This document shows positions 44,448 through 53,388 of a DNA stretch of 64,000 bases, piece by piece. The stretch's first letter is position 1. Each line of letters begins with the position of its first letter. Under the pieces are notes generated by a model that saw only the letters and a program-made list of their open reading frames with translations, was not told the DNA's origin and did not search any database. The stretch comes from JBAXGW01 sp037139195 (GTDB taxonomy: Bacteria > Bacteroidota > Bacteroidia > Bacteroidales > JAHJDW01), in contig JBAXGW010000003.1 in assembly GCA_037139195.1 (NCBI GenBank), positions 43,908 to 107,907 of the forward strand. The letters are read 5' to 3'. The position numbers and the translations under genes are program-made.

Positions 44448-46064
44448 ATGATAAAATTTAAAAAATTATTTATAATATCGTTAGCTAAATTTTTCAAAGC
44501 TAATCTTCAATCTCCTAATCTCCTAATCTTCAATCTCCTAATCTTCAATCTCCTAATTTTTCAATCTCCTAATCTTTTTGCTCAAGTTAAAGAAAATAAA
44601 AATGGTTATAATATTCTGTATTTTGAAAATGGAAAAAAATCGAGCGAAGGAACATTTGAAAACGGAAAGCCTAATGGCTATTGGAAAACATATTATGAAA
44701 ATGAAGTTTTAAAATCTGAAGGAAATAGGGTAAACTTTGAATTAAGTGGTGAGTGGAAATTTTATAAAGAAGATGGTTCGCTTAAGTTGATTATTACTTA
44801 TGAAAATGGAAAGAAAAATGGGTTAAGAAAAACATTTTATACTGAATATTACACAGAAGAAAACTTTGTTAATGATATAAAACAAGGATTTTCTAAAACT
44901 TTAGATTATAAAAATAAAGTTTTAAAACAAGCTTTTTTTATTGACGGAAGCGAAGATGGTATTGCTAAAGAATATGACACTACAGGTTTGGTAATTGTAA
45001 TTTCCGAATACAAAAGTGGCTTTTTAATAAATGAACAGTATATAAACAGAAAAGATTTTAATAATAAAAAACAAGGAGTTTGGAAGTGGTTTAATAGTAG
45101 TGGAAATGTAATTAAAGAAGCCGTTTATAAAAATGATTTGCTAAATGGATATTATAAAGAATTTGATGATAATGGTAATTTAATTAAAATATTAAAATAT
45201 AAAGATGGAATAGAACAAGTAGATGCACCAGAACTTACTAAATATGATGTTAAAAGAAGTTATTATAGTACAGGCAAAGTAAAAACAATTGCTAGTTATA
45301 AACAAGAGAAATTAGAAGGAGTAAAAAGAGAATTTTCGGAAGATGGATCCATCACTAAATCTTTTATATATAATAATGGAATTGTTATTGGCGAAGGCAT
45401 TGTCGATTTACAAGGCTTGAAACAAGGCGATTGGAAAGAATATTATAACGATGGAACTCTTAAAGCGATTGGTAAATATATTAATGGCTTGAAAATGGGT
45501 GATTGGAAATATTTTCATGCAAATGGTAAATCAGAACAAGAAGGAAAATACTATCCTGCTGGTCAGCCAGATGGTATTTGGAAATGGTATTATGAAAATG
45601 GTGTGCTTGAAAGAGAGGAAGAATTTGAAAGAGGAAAAGAAAGCGGTTACTATAAAGAATATAATGATTCGGCCAAATTAATAGTTGAAGGACAATATAT
45701 CGAAGGCGATAAAACAGGAGAATGGAAGTATTCTTTTGATAATTATTTTATGATTGGCAATTATAGAGATGGTTTAAAAAATGGAATATGGAAAGGTTTT
45801 TATGGTAATGGAAAATTAGCTTTTGAAGGTAATTATGTAGATGATTTTCCTGATCAAAAACATTCGTATTATAATGAAAATGGAATGCTAAGAATTCAAG
45901 GTTGGTACGATAAAGGAAAAAAACAAGGAGAATGGAAAACGTTTAATAAAGACGGAAGTTTGTTTTTAAATGTAACTTACGATAGAGGCTTAGAAAAAGC
46001 CTTTGATGGAATAAAAATTACTCCCGATTTTGATAATTCAGACGAAGATATTATTAACAATTAG
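44448..46064 (+). CDS. YwqK/MORN-repeat exported protein with repeat-built signal peptide
   Basis: 538 residues. After the N-terminus, about 18 copies of a ~23-residue MORN-like motif follow (G-x-W-K-x-Y-Y-x-N-G-x-L-K-x-x-G-x-Y-x-x-G-x-K), for example GYWKTYYENEVLKSEGN, GDWKEYYNDGTLKAIGKYIN and GIWKWYYENGVLEREEEF. Despite database names linking YwqK to antitoxins, this is a generic beta-repeat protein and I see no toxin partner. The signal peptide is long (~45 residues) and includes LLIFNLLIFNLLIF, coded by a 15-nt tandem repeat. It lies 42 bp after nadA and 8 bp before the PAS kinase. Confidence 0.8.
   Translation: MIKFKKLFIISLAKFFKANLQSPNLLIFNLLIFNLLIFQSPNLFAQVKENKNGYNILYFENGKKSSEGTFENGKPNGYWKTYYENEVLKSEGNRVNFELSGEWKFYKEDGSLKLIITYENGKKNGLRKTFYTEYYTEENFVNDIKQGFSKTLDYKNKVLKQAFFIDGSEDGIAKEYDTTGLVIVISEYKSGFLINEQYINRKDFNNKKQGVWKWFNSSGNVIKEAVYKNDLLNGYYKEFDDNGNLIKILKYKDGIEQVDAPELTKYDVKRSYYSTGKVKTIASYKQEKLEGVKREFSEDGSITKSFIYNNGIVIGEGIVDLQGLKQGDWKEYYNDGTLKAIGKYINGLKMGDWKYFHANGKSEQEGKYYPAGQPDGIWKWYYENGVLEREEEFERGKESGYYKEYNDSAKLIVEGQYIEGDKTGEWKYSFDNYFMIGNYRDGLKNGIWKGFYGNGKLAFEGNYVDDFPDQKHSYYNENGMLRIQGWYDKGKKQGEWKTFNKDGSLFLNVTYDRGLEKAFDGIKITPDFDNSDEDIINN
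44501..44569 (+). repeat. 15-nt tandem repeat inside a signal-peptide coding sequence
   Basis: Units: TAATCTTCAATCTCC (44501), an 8-nt TAATCTCC (44516), two more full 15-nt units (44524, 44539), and a 16-nt variant TAATTTTTCAATCTCC (44554). The 8- and 16-nt units together add 24 nt, so the reading frame is kept overall, although the middle units are read in another frame (LLIFN) than the outer ones (LQSPN). Confidence 0.9.
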
Positions 46065-46072
46065 TAAATTTT

Positions 46073-49000
46073 ATGAAATTTAATTTTCTTTTAAAAAACT
46101 ACCAAAACAAAGCTAATAAAAACTATAAAATAGTACTCATTTTAATGATAATAATGAGTTTTATTAATTTTTATTTGTTTTTAAACAATCCAAAAGAAAC
46201 AAACGTGTTTTTTCATGTACTAAATATTTTTATTTTATTTTTTCTTATTTTTTTCTTAATTTTTTCTTATAAAAAATGGAATTTTTTAAACAGTTTTTAT
46301 AATAATATTTTTTATTTGTTACCTATTATTCTTTTATATTTTAGTGCATTGAATGGGTTTAATGCATATATAAATATGGTTTTTTCCTTTTCAATTTTAG
46401 TTTTAGGATTTTTTGCAGAAAAAAACAAAAATTTTATTATTTTTTCGGTTTTATTAATATTTGTTTTGGGTATTCTGCTTTATTATTCAGATTTAAATAG
46501 TTTTCTACGTAAATTAATTTTTTTTAGAATAGTTAGCTTTGAAATCATTGTATTAATAATTTTAAATTTTAAAATTGCTTTCATAAAAAAATTAAGATAT
46601 AATGAGGACTTATTTAATTCAGTTTTTAATAATTTTTCTGATGCTATATTAATTGTAAATAATGATTCAAAAAAAATAGTTATAGCAAATGAATCTGCTA
46701 TTGAGATGTTTAAAGTTGATATTTCAAATAAAATTATTGGTAAAAATGTGTTTGAAATATTGAATAATGTGTCAGAAGAAGAACAAAATCAAATATTTTT
46801 TAATTCAAAATGGAATGGAGAACTTTCAATTTCAATAAATGATAAAGAAATTAAGTGGCTAGATGTTCAAGTTTCTAAAATTAGAAATAATGAAGACCAA
46901 TTGATTTTTAAGTTCTTTGATATTTCATCAAAAAAACAAGCTGCATCATTTTATGAAAAAATTATTTCCCAAAAGAATATATTTTCTAGCATTATAGTAA
47001 TTGCAAATGCTGATTTATATATTGAGTATGTTAACTCAAAATTTATTGAATTAACAGGTTTTTCAGAAGATGAAATAATAGGAAAATCTCTTAGAGAACA
47101 GATGGTAAAGCCTATATCAGGTTTCGATGATTTTATTAATACTTTAAAAAGCGGAAAAGTTTGGGAAGGAGAAATTGAACGGTATATAAAAAATGGAGAT
47201 ATTTTATATGAAAAAGCTGTTGTTACGCCTTCTTTTGATGATAAAGGAAATATTTTATATTTTATTAAAATATCCGAAGACATTACCATTTATAAAAAAG
47301 CAGAACAAGCTCTAAAATTCAGCGAACAATTTAATAAGGGATTGTTAAAAACAGCACCAGATTTAATTTTTATTTTTGACCAAGATGCTAATTTTATTGA
47401 CTTTGTTTCTAATAATAACGAGTCATTATTTACAAAACCAGAATTTTTTATTGGAAAAAACATTGCTGATGTTTTACCTTATGAAATTAAAGAGCTTACA
47501 TTAGAAAAAATACATTTAGTTAAAGAAAGCAACGAAGTAGAAATTTACGAATATCAGTTGGAATTACCTGAAATCGGAATTAGCTACTTTGAAGCTCGAA
47601 TGATAAAAGTAAATAATAATTATTTGAGTGCAGTAAGAAATATCACAGAACAAAAAATAAAAGAAAAAGAATTAATAAATACTCAAAAGCGATATTTTAC
47701 GCTTTTTTCAACAGCCAGCGATGCTATTTTATTAATTGAAAATCAAAAATTTATAGAGTGTAATGATAAAACATTAGAAATTTTTAAATGTAAAAGAGAT
47801 TATATAATTAATAAATATCCTGATGAAATTTCTCCAGTATTCCAAGAAGATGGTCAATCATCCAAGGTAAAATCAAAAATTTTAATTGATGATTCTTTAT
47901 CTGGAAAATCGCAACACTTCAATTGGCTGCATATTAAGCAAAATGGAGATATTTTTACTACTCAAATTAGTTTAAACTCTTTTAGTTTAGATGATAAAAA
48001 CTATGTTCAAGTTATTCTTCGCGATATTTCCGAACAAAAACTTCAACAAGATGAATTAAAATACAGTCAATTAAAGCTAAAAGAAAACTTAAAATTTTTA
48101 AATACACTTCTACAAACTCTTCCTAATGCCTTTTTTTATAAAGATATAAATGGTTGTTATTTAGATTGTAGCGATGCATTTTGCCATTTATTAGGAAAAG
48201 ATAAAAGCGAAATTATTGGAAAAACTACGTTTCAAGTTGTACCTGAACCAAATTCTATTTTGTCTCAAGATTTTGATAAAATATTACTTGAACAGAAAGA
48301 AAAACAAATATACGAGAACTATATTATCAATAAAGATGGAAAAAAAATAGATGTTATTATAAATAAAGATATTTATTATAAACCAAATGGAGAAATTGGC
48401 GGAATTGTTGGCTTAATTACCGACATTTCTAGTCTTAAAGAATCGCAAAAAGCATTAATTGAAAGCCAAGAAAAATATTATAAGCTATTTTCTAAAGCCA
48501 ACGATGCAATTATAATATTAAAAGAAGGAACTTTTGTTGATTGCAACGAACAAACATTAAAACTGTTCAATACCACTAAAGAATTTCTAAAATCAAAACC
48601 CGGTTTTTCGCCCGAGTTTCAACCCGATGGGCAAAAATCAATTATTAAAAAAGACATAGTTTTTGGAAATTCTGATGATAATAAATTTGAAACTTTTGAA
48701 TGGCGTTTTCAATTAGAAAATGGAAGATTGATTGATGGCGAAATATCTACAAGTACTTTTGATATTAACAATCAAAAATATATTCAAATACTTATTAAGG
48801 ATGTAACAGAAAAAAAACGAATATCGCAAATTTTACTTGAAAACGAACGAAGACTCAGAACTTTAATGAACAATTTACCAGGAATGGCTTATCGTAGTAA
48901 CAATGATAAAAATTGGACGATGGAGTTTGTTAGTTGGGGAGCTAAAGATTTGGTTGGCTATTCTCCTGAAGAAATAGTTGGCGAAACTGTTGTTTGGGGC

Positions 49001-50680
49001 GATTTAATTGTTGAAGAAGATCGCGAGTACGTTTGGACAGAAGTGCAAAAGTCAATTAATAAAAAAGAACCTTTTAGATTGTTTTATAAACTAAAAACAA
49101 AAGCAGGTGCCATAATTTGGGTTTGGGAACAGGGTGAAGCTGTTTATGGAGAACAAGGGCAATTAGTTGCTCTAGAAGGTTTTATTACCGATATTACTAA
49201 AGAAAAAGAAGTAGAAATTGAGTTAATAGAAAATCAGCAACGATATTATAAGCTTTTTAATGAAGCATTTGATGCAATTTTAATTATGCAAGGCGATGTT
49301 TTTATCGATTGCAATGAGAAAGTGCTCGAAATGTTTGATTGTAAAAAATATGAGGTTATTGGCTCGAATTTCAAAAGATTTTTACCTCAAACGCAATTCA
49401 ATGGTAATAATTCCTTTGAAATAATGACTCAACTGATAAGCGATACTCTTTCTGGAATGCCTCAATTTTCTACTTTCCAGCTTATCAGGAATAATAATAT
49501 AGTTTTTTGGGTAGAATTAAGTATTAGCAGTTTTGTAGTTGAAAACAGTAGTTATATTCAATTTATTATTCGCGATATAACAGAAAGACTTAGCTCTGAA
49601 CAAAAACTAAAAGTAAGCGAAACTAATTATCGCAATTTAATTGATTCTTCCCCAATGGGAATTATGATTACTAATCTAAAAAAAGTATTTTTTGTTAACG
49701 AGAGTGCCGTAAGTATATTAGGTTTTTCTAGAGAAGAAGACCTAAAGTCTCAAAATTTATTCTCTTACGTTTTACCCGAATACAAAGAAAAAATATTTGA
49801 TTACTTAAAAATGACAAATAAAGGAATTAACACTCCTTTTTTCGAAATAACATTAAATCACCCAACAAAAAATACAATCATCGAAATTGAAGTTAAAGCC
49901 GTAATGTTTCAGTTTAATAAGCGTAAAGCATATCAAATTGTTATGCGCGACTTATCAATTCAAAAGAAACTAATTCAGGCTCGATTAAGAACTCAGATGA
50001 TTGAAGAATCAAATCAAAGTTTAATTGACGAAATGAACGAACGCCTTGATGCCGAAGAAAGATTAAAAAAATCCTTGGGCGAAAAAGATGTACTACTAAA
50101 AGAAGTTCATCATCGAGTTAAAAATAACATGCAAATTATTTCTAGCATTTTAAATCTTCAAGCTTCGTATATTGAAGACGATAAAACCAAGGAAATGTTT
50201 CAAGAAAGTCAGGATAGAATAAAATCCATGGCATTAATTCACGAAAATTTATATAGAAACGAAGATTTATCAAAAATAAATTTTAGCGACTATATGATTA
50301 ATTTAGTAAACAATCTTTTTAGGTCGTATAATATTGATTATAATAATATTAAATTAAATTTGGAAGTTGAAGATATATTATTTAATTTAGATGTTGGAAT
50401 ACCTTGTGGATTAATAGTTAATGAACTAATTTCTAATTCGTTCAAATACGCATTCGCAGGGTTAGAGCGTGGAAATATTTTTATTAAATTATATACTGAG
50501 GGCGAGTTCGTTAATTTAATTATTTCAGATGACGGAAAAGGAATTGATAAAAAACTTGACATATATAATACAAATTCACTAGGTTTGCAGTTGGTAACAA
50601 CATTAACTGATCAAATAGACGGAAAAATAGAACTAACCACCAATAATGGAACACAATTTAAAATAACATTTAAAAAATAA
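46073..50680 (+). CDS. Membrane histidine kinase with nine PAS domains (HisKA_2 type)
   Basis: 1535 residues. Six membrane helices lie in ~20-170. About nine PAS modules follow, starting near NSVFNNFSDAILIV, SSIIVIANADLYIEYVN, GLLKTAPDLIFIFD, LFSTASDAILLIENQKFIEC, LLQTLPNAFFYKDINGCYLD, LFSKANDAIIILKEGTFVDC, LRTLMNNLPGMAYRSN, LFNEAFDAILIMQGDVFIDC and LIDSSPMGIMITNLKKVFF. PAS 4, 6 and 8 are close copies, suggesting internal duplication. The transmitter is HisKA_2: EVHHRVKNNMQIISS (His1346/His1347), then HATPase_c with NELISNSFKYAF and DDGKGID. It phosphorylates the LytTR regulator encoded 5 bp downstream. Confidence 0.92.
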   Translation: MKFNFLLKNYQNKANKNYKIVLILMIIMSFINFYLFLNNPKETNVFFHVLNIFILFFLIFFLIFSYKKWNFLNSFYNNIFYLLPIILLYFSALNGFNAYINMVFSFSILVLGFFAEKNKNFIIFSVLLIFVLGILLYYSDLNSFLRKLIFFRIVSFEIIVLIILNFKIAFIKKLRYNEDLFNSVFNNFSDAILIVNNDSKKIVIANESAIEMFKVDISNKIIGKNVFEILNNVSEEEQNQIFFNSKWNGELSISINDKEIKWLDVQVSKIRNNEDQLIFKFFDISSKKQAASFYEKIISQKNIFSSIIVIANADLYIEYVNSKFIELTGFSEDEIIGKSLREQMVKPISGFDDFINTLKSGKVWEGEIERYIKNGDILYEKAVVTPSFDDKGNILYFIKISEDITIYKKAEQALKFSEQFNKGLLKTAPDLIFIFDQDANFIDFVSNNNESLFTKPEFFIGKNIADVLPYEIKELTLEKIHLVKESNEVEIYEYQLELPEIGISYFEARMIKVNNNYLSAVRNITEQKIKEKELINTQKRYFTLFSTASDAILLIENQKFIECNDKTLEIFKCKRDYIINKYPDEISPVFQEDGQSSKVKSKILIDDSLSGKSQHFNWLHIKQNGDIFTTQISLNSFSLDDKNYVQVILRDISEQKLQQDELKYSQLKLKENLKFLNTLLQTLPNAFFYKDINGCYLDCSDAFCHLLGKDKSEIIGKTTFQVVPEPNSILSQDFDKILLEQKEKQIYENYIINKDGKKIDVIINKDIYYKPNGEIGGIVGLITDISSLKESQKALIESQEKYYKLFSKANDAIIILKEGTFVDCNEQTLKLFNTTKEFLKSKPGFSPEFQPDGQKSIIKKDIVFGNSDDNKFETFEWRFQLENGRLIDGEISTSTFDINNQKYIQILIKDVTEKKRISQILLENERRLRTLMNNLPGMAYRSNNDKNWTMEFVSWGAKDLVGYSPEEIVGETVVWGDLIVEEDREYVWTEVQKSINKKEPFRLFYKLKTKAGAIIWVWEQGEAVYGEQGQLVALEGFITDITKEKEVEIELIENQQRYYKLFNEAFDAILIMQGDVFIDCNEKVLEMFDCKKYEVIGSNFKRFLPQTQFNGNNSFEIMTQLISDTLSGMPQFSTFQLIRNNNIVFWVELSISSFVVENSSYIQFIIRDITERLSSEQKLKVSETNYRNLIDSSPMGIMITNLKKVFFVNESAVSILGFSREEDLKSQNLFSYVLPEYKEKIFDYLKMTNKGINTPFFEITLNHPTKNTIIEIEVKAVMFQFNKRKAYQIVMRDLSIQKKLIQARLRTQMIEESNQSLIDEMNERLDAEERLKKSLGEKDVLLKEVHHRVKNNMQIISSILNLQASYIEDDKTKEMFQESQDRIKSMALIHENLYRNEDLSKINFSDYMINLVNNLFRSYNIDYNNIKLNLEVEDILFNLDVGIPCGLIVNELISNSFKYAFAGLERGNIFIKLYTEGEFVNLIISDDGKGIDKKLDIYNTNSLGLQLVTTLTDQIDGKIELTTNNGTQFKITFKK

Positions 50681-50685
50681 TTAAC

Positions 50686-51438
50686 ATGGCTAAAGCAAAA
50701 ATTCTAATAGTTGAAGATGAAAGCATAGTTGCAAAAGACATACAAAACAGTTTAAAAAAATTAGGATACAATGTTCCTACAATAGTTTCTTCTGGCGACA
50801 AAGCAATTAAAGAAGTAGAAGAATCAAAGCCCGATTTAATTTTAATGGACATCATTCTTAAAGGCGATATGGATGGAATAGAAGCAGCAAATATTATTCG
50901 CGAAAACTATAACATACCTGTTATTTTCCTAACCGCTAATGCCGACGATAAAACAGTAAGCAAAGCACGTATAGCCGAGCCTTATGGATATATAATTAAG
51001 CCTTTCCGCGAAAAAGAACTACAAACAACCATTGAAATGGCACTTTACAAACACGAGAAAGTGGCCGAAATGAAAAAAGAAAGAGATTACTACTATTCAA
51101 TTGTTGAGAACAACGACGTAAAAGACAGTATTTTTGTTCGTTCAGAGTACCGTTTAAACAAAATACGTTTCGAAGATATTTATTTCATCGAAGCACTAAA
51201 AGATTATGTAATTATAAATACTACCGATAATAGCTTTACAACACACACTACAATGAAAGACATATTAGCTATTATGCCTCCAAAAGATTTTGTAAGAGTA
51301 CACCGCTCATACATCGTACGTTTAGATAAAATTTTCTCTATAAAATACCCCGATTTGGTAATCGAAGACAAGAAAAAAGTATTGCCAATAGGTGGTTTGT
51401 ATAAGAAAGAGCTTTATAGCCGCTTAAATTTCATTTAG
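50686..51438 (+). CDS. LytTR-family response regulator
   Basis: 250 residues. A receiver domain carries E10-D11-E12, phosphoacceptor D55 (LILMDIILKGD), T83 and K105 (YIIKPF). A linker helix follows, then a LytTR DNA-binding domain from ~150 (RLNKIRFEDIYFIEALKDYV ... FVRVHRSYIVRLDKI). It is the obvious output of the nine-PAS kinase and shares its transcript. LytTR regulators bind paired direct repeats in target promoters; none is evident directly upstream of the kinase. A terminator closes the unit. Confidence 0.93.
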   Translation: MAKAKILIVEDESIVAKDIQNSLKKLGYNVPTIVSSGDKAIKEVEESKPDLILMDIILKGDMDGIEAANIIRENYNIPVIFLTANADDKTVSKARIAEPYGYIIKPFREKELQTTIEMALYKHEKVAEMKKERDYYYSIVENNDVKDSIFVRSEYRLNKIRFEDIYFIEALKDYVIINTTDNSFTTHTTMKDILAIMPPKDFVRVHRSYIVRLDKIFSIKYPDLVIEDKKKVLPIGGLYKKELYSRLNFI

Positions 51439-51460
51439 GTCTTAAAATAATATAAAGGAA

Positions 51461-51494
51461 AAATCCCTTTGAAAATTTTCAAAGGGATTTTTTT
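51461..51494 (+). terminator. Terminator after the kinase/regulator operon
   Basis: AAATCCCTTTGAAAA and TTTTCAAAGGGATTT form a 15-bp perfect palindrome followed by TTTTG, 22 nt after the stop codon. Confidence 0.92.
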
Positions 51495-51552
51495 GTTTCA
51501 AATATTTCAGAAAAACAAAACAACCTCTCAACGATTTATAAAAAATTTGTTT

Positions 51553-51560
51553 TATATTTG
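51553..51560 (+). promoter_or_regulatory. -7 box upstream of the mntA-like gene
   Basis: TATATTTG, 28 nt before the start codon; no good -33 TTG is seen at the usual distance. Confidence 0.4.
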
Positions 51561-51588
51561 AATATCAATAATAGATAAAACTATCAAT

Positions 51589-51879
51589 ATGAATAGGCAG
51601 GAAATAGAAAAAATTATAACAGACTATTTGATAACTTATCAGGTAAAAGATATAAGCATTTTTGGATCTTATGCCAGAATGGAAGCCACTGAAAGTAGCG
51701 ACATTGATATTTTGGTAAGATTTAAAAAAACGCCATCATTGCTTAAAATGATATTGATTGAAAATGAATTAAGCGAAAAACTAGGCTTAAAAGTTGACTT
51801 ACTTACAGAAGCAGCAATAAAAAATAAAATAATAAGAAATAACATAGAAAAGGATTTGCAAATTATTTATCATGCATAA
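51589..51879 (+). CDS. mntA: MntA-type minimal nucleotidyltransferase (antitoxin)
   Basis: 96 residues. The nucleotidyltransferase core is present: FGSYARMEATESSDIDILV gives GS-x10-DxD, and a further Asp follows in KVDLLTE. In the HepT/MntA (type VII) system, MntA adds AMP to the HEPN RNase HepT and so neutralises it. The partner gene starts inside the last codons of mntA (ATG 51872, overlap 8 bp) in the usual order, but it is broken. mntA itself appears intact. Confidence 0.88.
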   Translation: MNRQEIEKIITDYLITYQVKDISIFGSYARMEATESSDIDILVRFKKTPSLLKMILIENELSEKLGLKVDLLTEAAIKNKIIRNNIEKDLQIIYHA

Positions 51880-52106
51880 AGACGACTTAGCTTACTTAAG
51901 CCACATAATGCAGTGTATTAAAAAGATACACACGAGGACAAACAAAGCAAAATAGGAAAAAGAATTCACAAATACCTTGGAAAGAAATTGCAGGAATGCG
52001 CGACAAGCTAATCCATCATTATATGGGTGTTGATATAGAAATGATTTGGAACACAGTAAAACAAGATATTCCATTTTTAGATAAAGAATTAAAAGAAATA
52101 ATTTAG
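51872..52106 (+). pseudogene. hepT: Wrecked HepT-type HEPN toxin gene
   Basis: From ATG 51872 the frame reads MHKDDLAYLSHIMQCIKKI, the normal HepT N-terminus, then meets TAG at 51953-51955. The next recognisable stretch is in the +1 frame (YTRGQTKQ from 51927), and from ~51966 that frame reads NSQIPWKEIAGMRDKLIHHY through VDIEMIWNTVKQDI to KELKEII and TAG 52104-52106. So there is a frameshift near 51920 and a loss of roughly 35-40 codons from the middle. The catalytic R-x4-H (RDKLIH) remains in the DNA but no full-length toxin can be made. The comparison with intact HepT is from memory of the family. Confidence 0.85.
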
Positions 52107-52286
52107 GTATAGCTTATACAGCACACTCCAACTTGGTTTTATTTTTAATTTTCGCCATCCTCTTTAATATACTTTTCTAATAATTGCTATTTTTATCTCT
52201 TTCTAAGAGATATTTGTATGCGAAAACTGTTAAAAACACTAATACGTTGGCAACAAACCTGATTGAAAAAGAAAAAGGAAAATTTT

Positions 52287-53156
52287 ATGTTTGATTATTT
52301 AGGTTTAATTATTTCTGGACTTAGTACATTTTTTTTCTCAACTAAAGATCCATGGCAAAGAAAATGGAAATTTCTCAAAATCCGTTTTGGTCATATAGGT
52401 ATATTTTTTTTAATTCTTGGTATTATTATTTCAATTATAACAATATATCTAAATGATAAAGAAAAAGCAGATTATAAAAATCAAATCAATAATATTGATA
52501 CAAATGTTAGAAATACGTTAAATACAACAAGTAAAGGCTATGAGAAACTTTTAAAAGAATATGAGGTTAAAACAAATATTTTACTAAAAAATTTCAGTTC
52601 TAATTATGATACTTTAATGAAAACAATTATCAATAAAAATGATTCTGCATTATATGCTCAATTGAAAAAAATCAAGAAAGATTACTCAGAACTAGATAAT
52701 AAATTATCAATTGAAAAAAGTATTACACAAAGGTATTATTATTCTGAACAGTGGCCAGTATCTGATAACAAAATCAAAGATATTTGTTATTGCTTGTTAT
52801 ATTTTATTCCGAGGGACATAGCTGGTTTATTAACTGGTACAGATAGATATATACTCTGGAAAATAATTGAAAAAAATGGAGTTTTCCCGAATGAACAAAT
52901 AGATATTTTAGATGATGAAATTTGGGAAAAATTAAAGCCTATGTCGCTTTCTATTGAGATTAATCTAAATAGACTCGCATTATTAAAAGTAATTAAACCT
53001 GATTTTTGGAAAAATGATATTGAATTTACTGATTATTATAAGAAAAGACTGAGTGTATATAACGAATATAAAAAAGACAAAAATGAAGTTAAGTATATAA
53101 AAGATCTATTCAAATTACAGTTGGAAAATTATTACTGGAATGATAATAAATTATAA
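52287..53156 (+). CDS. Unknown two-helix coiled-coil membrane protein
   Basis: 289 residues from ATG 52287 (MFDYLGLIISGL), preceded by AAAAGGAAA; the frame opens at TTG 52263. One hydrophobic segment lies at the N-terminus and a strong one follows at ~38-58 (GIFFLILGIIISIITIYL). Then comes a coiled-coil-like region with repeated Asn/Lys (~62-135) and a compact C-terminal domain with SEQWPVSDNKIKDICYCLLY. No known family is recognised. It is more AT-rich than most neighbours and stands alone between the broken toxin locus and fic, bounded by TGGCAAC (52248) and GTTGCCA (53187). It is probably a recently acquired gene. Confidence 0.65.
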   Translation: MFDYLGLIISGLSTFFFSTKDPWQRKWKFLKIRFGHIGIFFLILGIIISIITIYLNDKEKADYKNQINNIDTNVRNTLNTTSKGYEKLLKEYEVKTNILLKNFSSNYDTLMKTIINKNDSALYAQLKKIKKDYSELDNKLSIEKSITQRYYYSEQWPVSDNKIKDICYCLLYFIPRDIAGLLTGTDRYILWKIIEKNGVFPNEQIDILDDEIWEKLKPMSLSIEINLNRLALLKVIKPDFWKNDIEFTDYYKKRLSVYNEYKKDKNEVKYIKDLFKLQLENYYWNDNKL

Positions 53157-53310
53157 TAAAATTGATATGAAAGTAATGAATGGGCAGTTGCCAGCTCTGC
53201 ACGTAACACAACTTCGCTTACAACAATATTTTACACATTCAAAGCATCATTCTATGCAATTCCAAAGTCTACAATTCCATATTACTTTTGAGAATTGCTA
53301 AGCTTCAACA

Positions 53311-53379
53311 TTGCGGTGAAAAAATATAATAATCACCGCAAAATTGCGGTAAATAATTTGTATATTTGCCGCAAAATTG
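53311..53379 (+). promoter_or_regulatory. Promoter and repeated operator of the fic gene
   Basis: Half-sites TTGCGGT/ACCGCAA recur: TTGCGGTGA (53311-53319) faces TCACCGCAA (53333-53341), 9-bp arms 13 nt apart. ACCGCAA (53335-53341) faces TTGCGGT (53344-53350), 2 nt apart. CCGCAAAATTG (53369-53379) repeats the motif directly after the -7 box TATATTTG (53361-53368). The sites bracket the promoter, as expected for autorepression. Confidence 0.7.
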
Positions 53380-53388
53380 TTTTCTATA

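Noticed and set aside
44501..44569. 15-nt repeats as a CRISPR or regulatory iteron array
   Set aside because: No spacers, and the repeats are translated within a signal peptide; iterons would be expected beside a replication gene, and none is present.
44448..46064. YwqK-like protein as the antitoxin of a toxin-antitoxin pair
   Set aside because: The name comes from repeat similarity only; the neighbours are nadA and a histidine kinase and no toxin is present.
53167..53301. 44-residue ORF between the membrane protein and fic
   Set aside because: No ribosome-binding site, low-complexity composition (Gln/His/Ser) and no family resemblance; more likely non-coding flank of a cassette.
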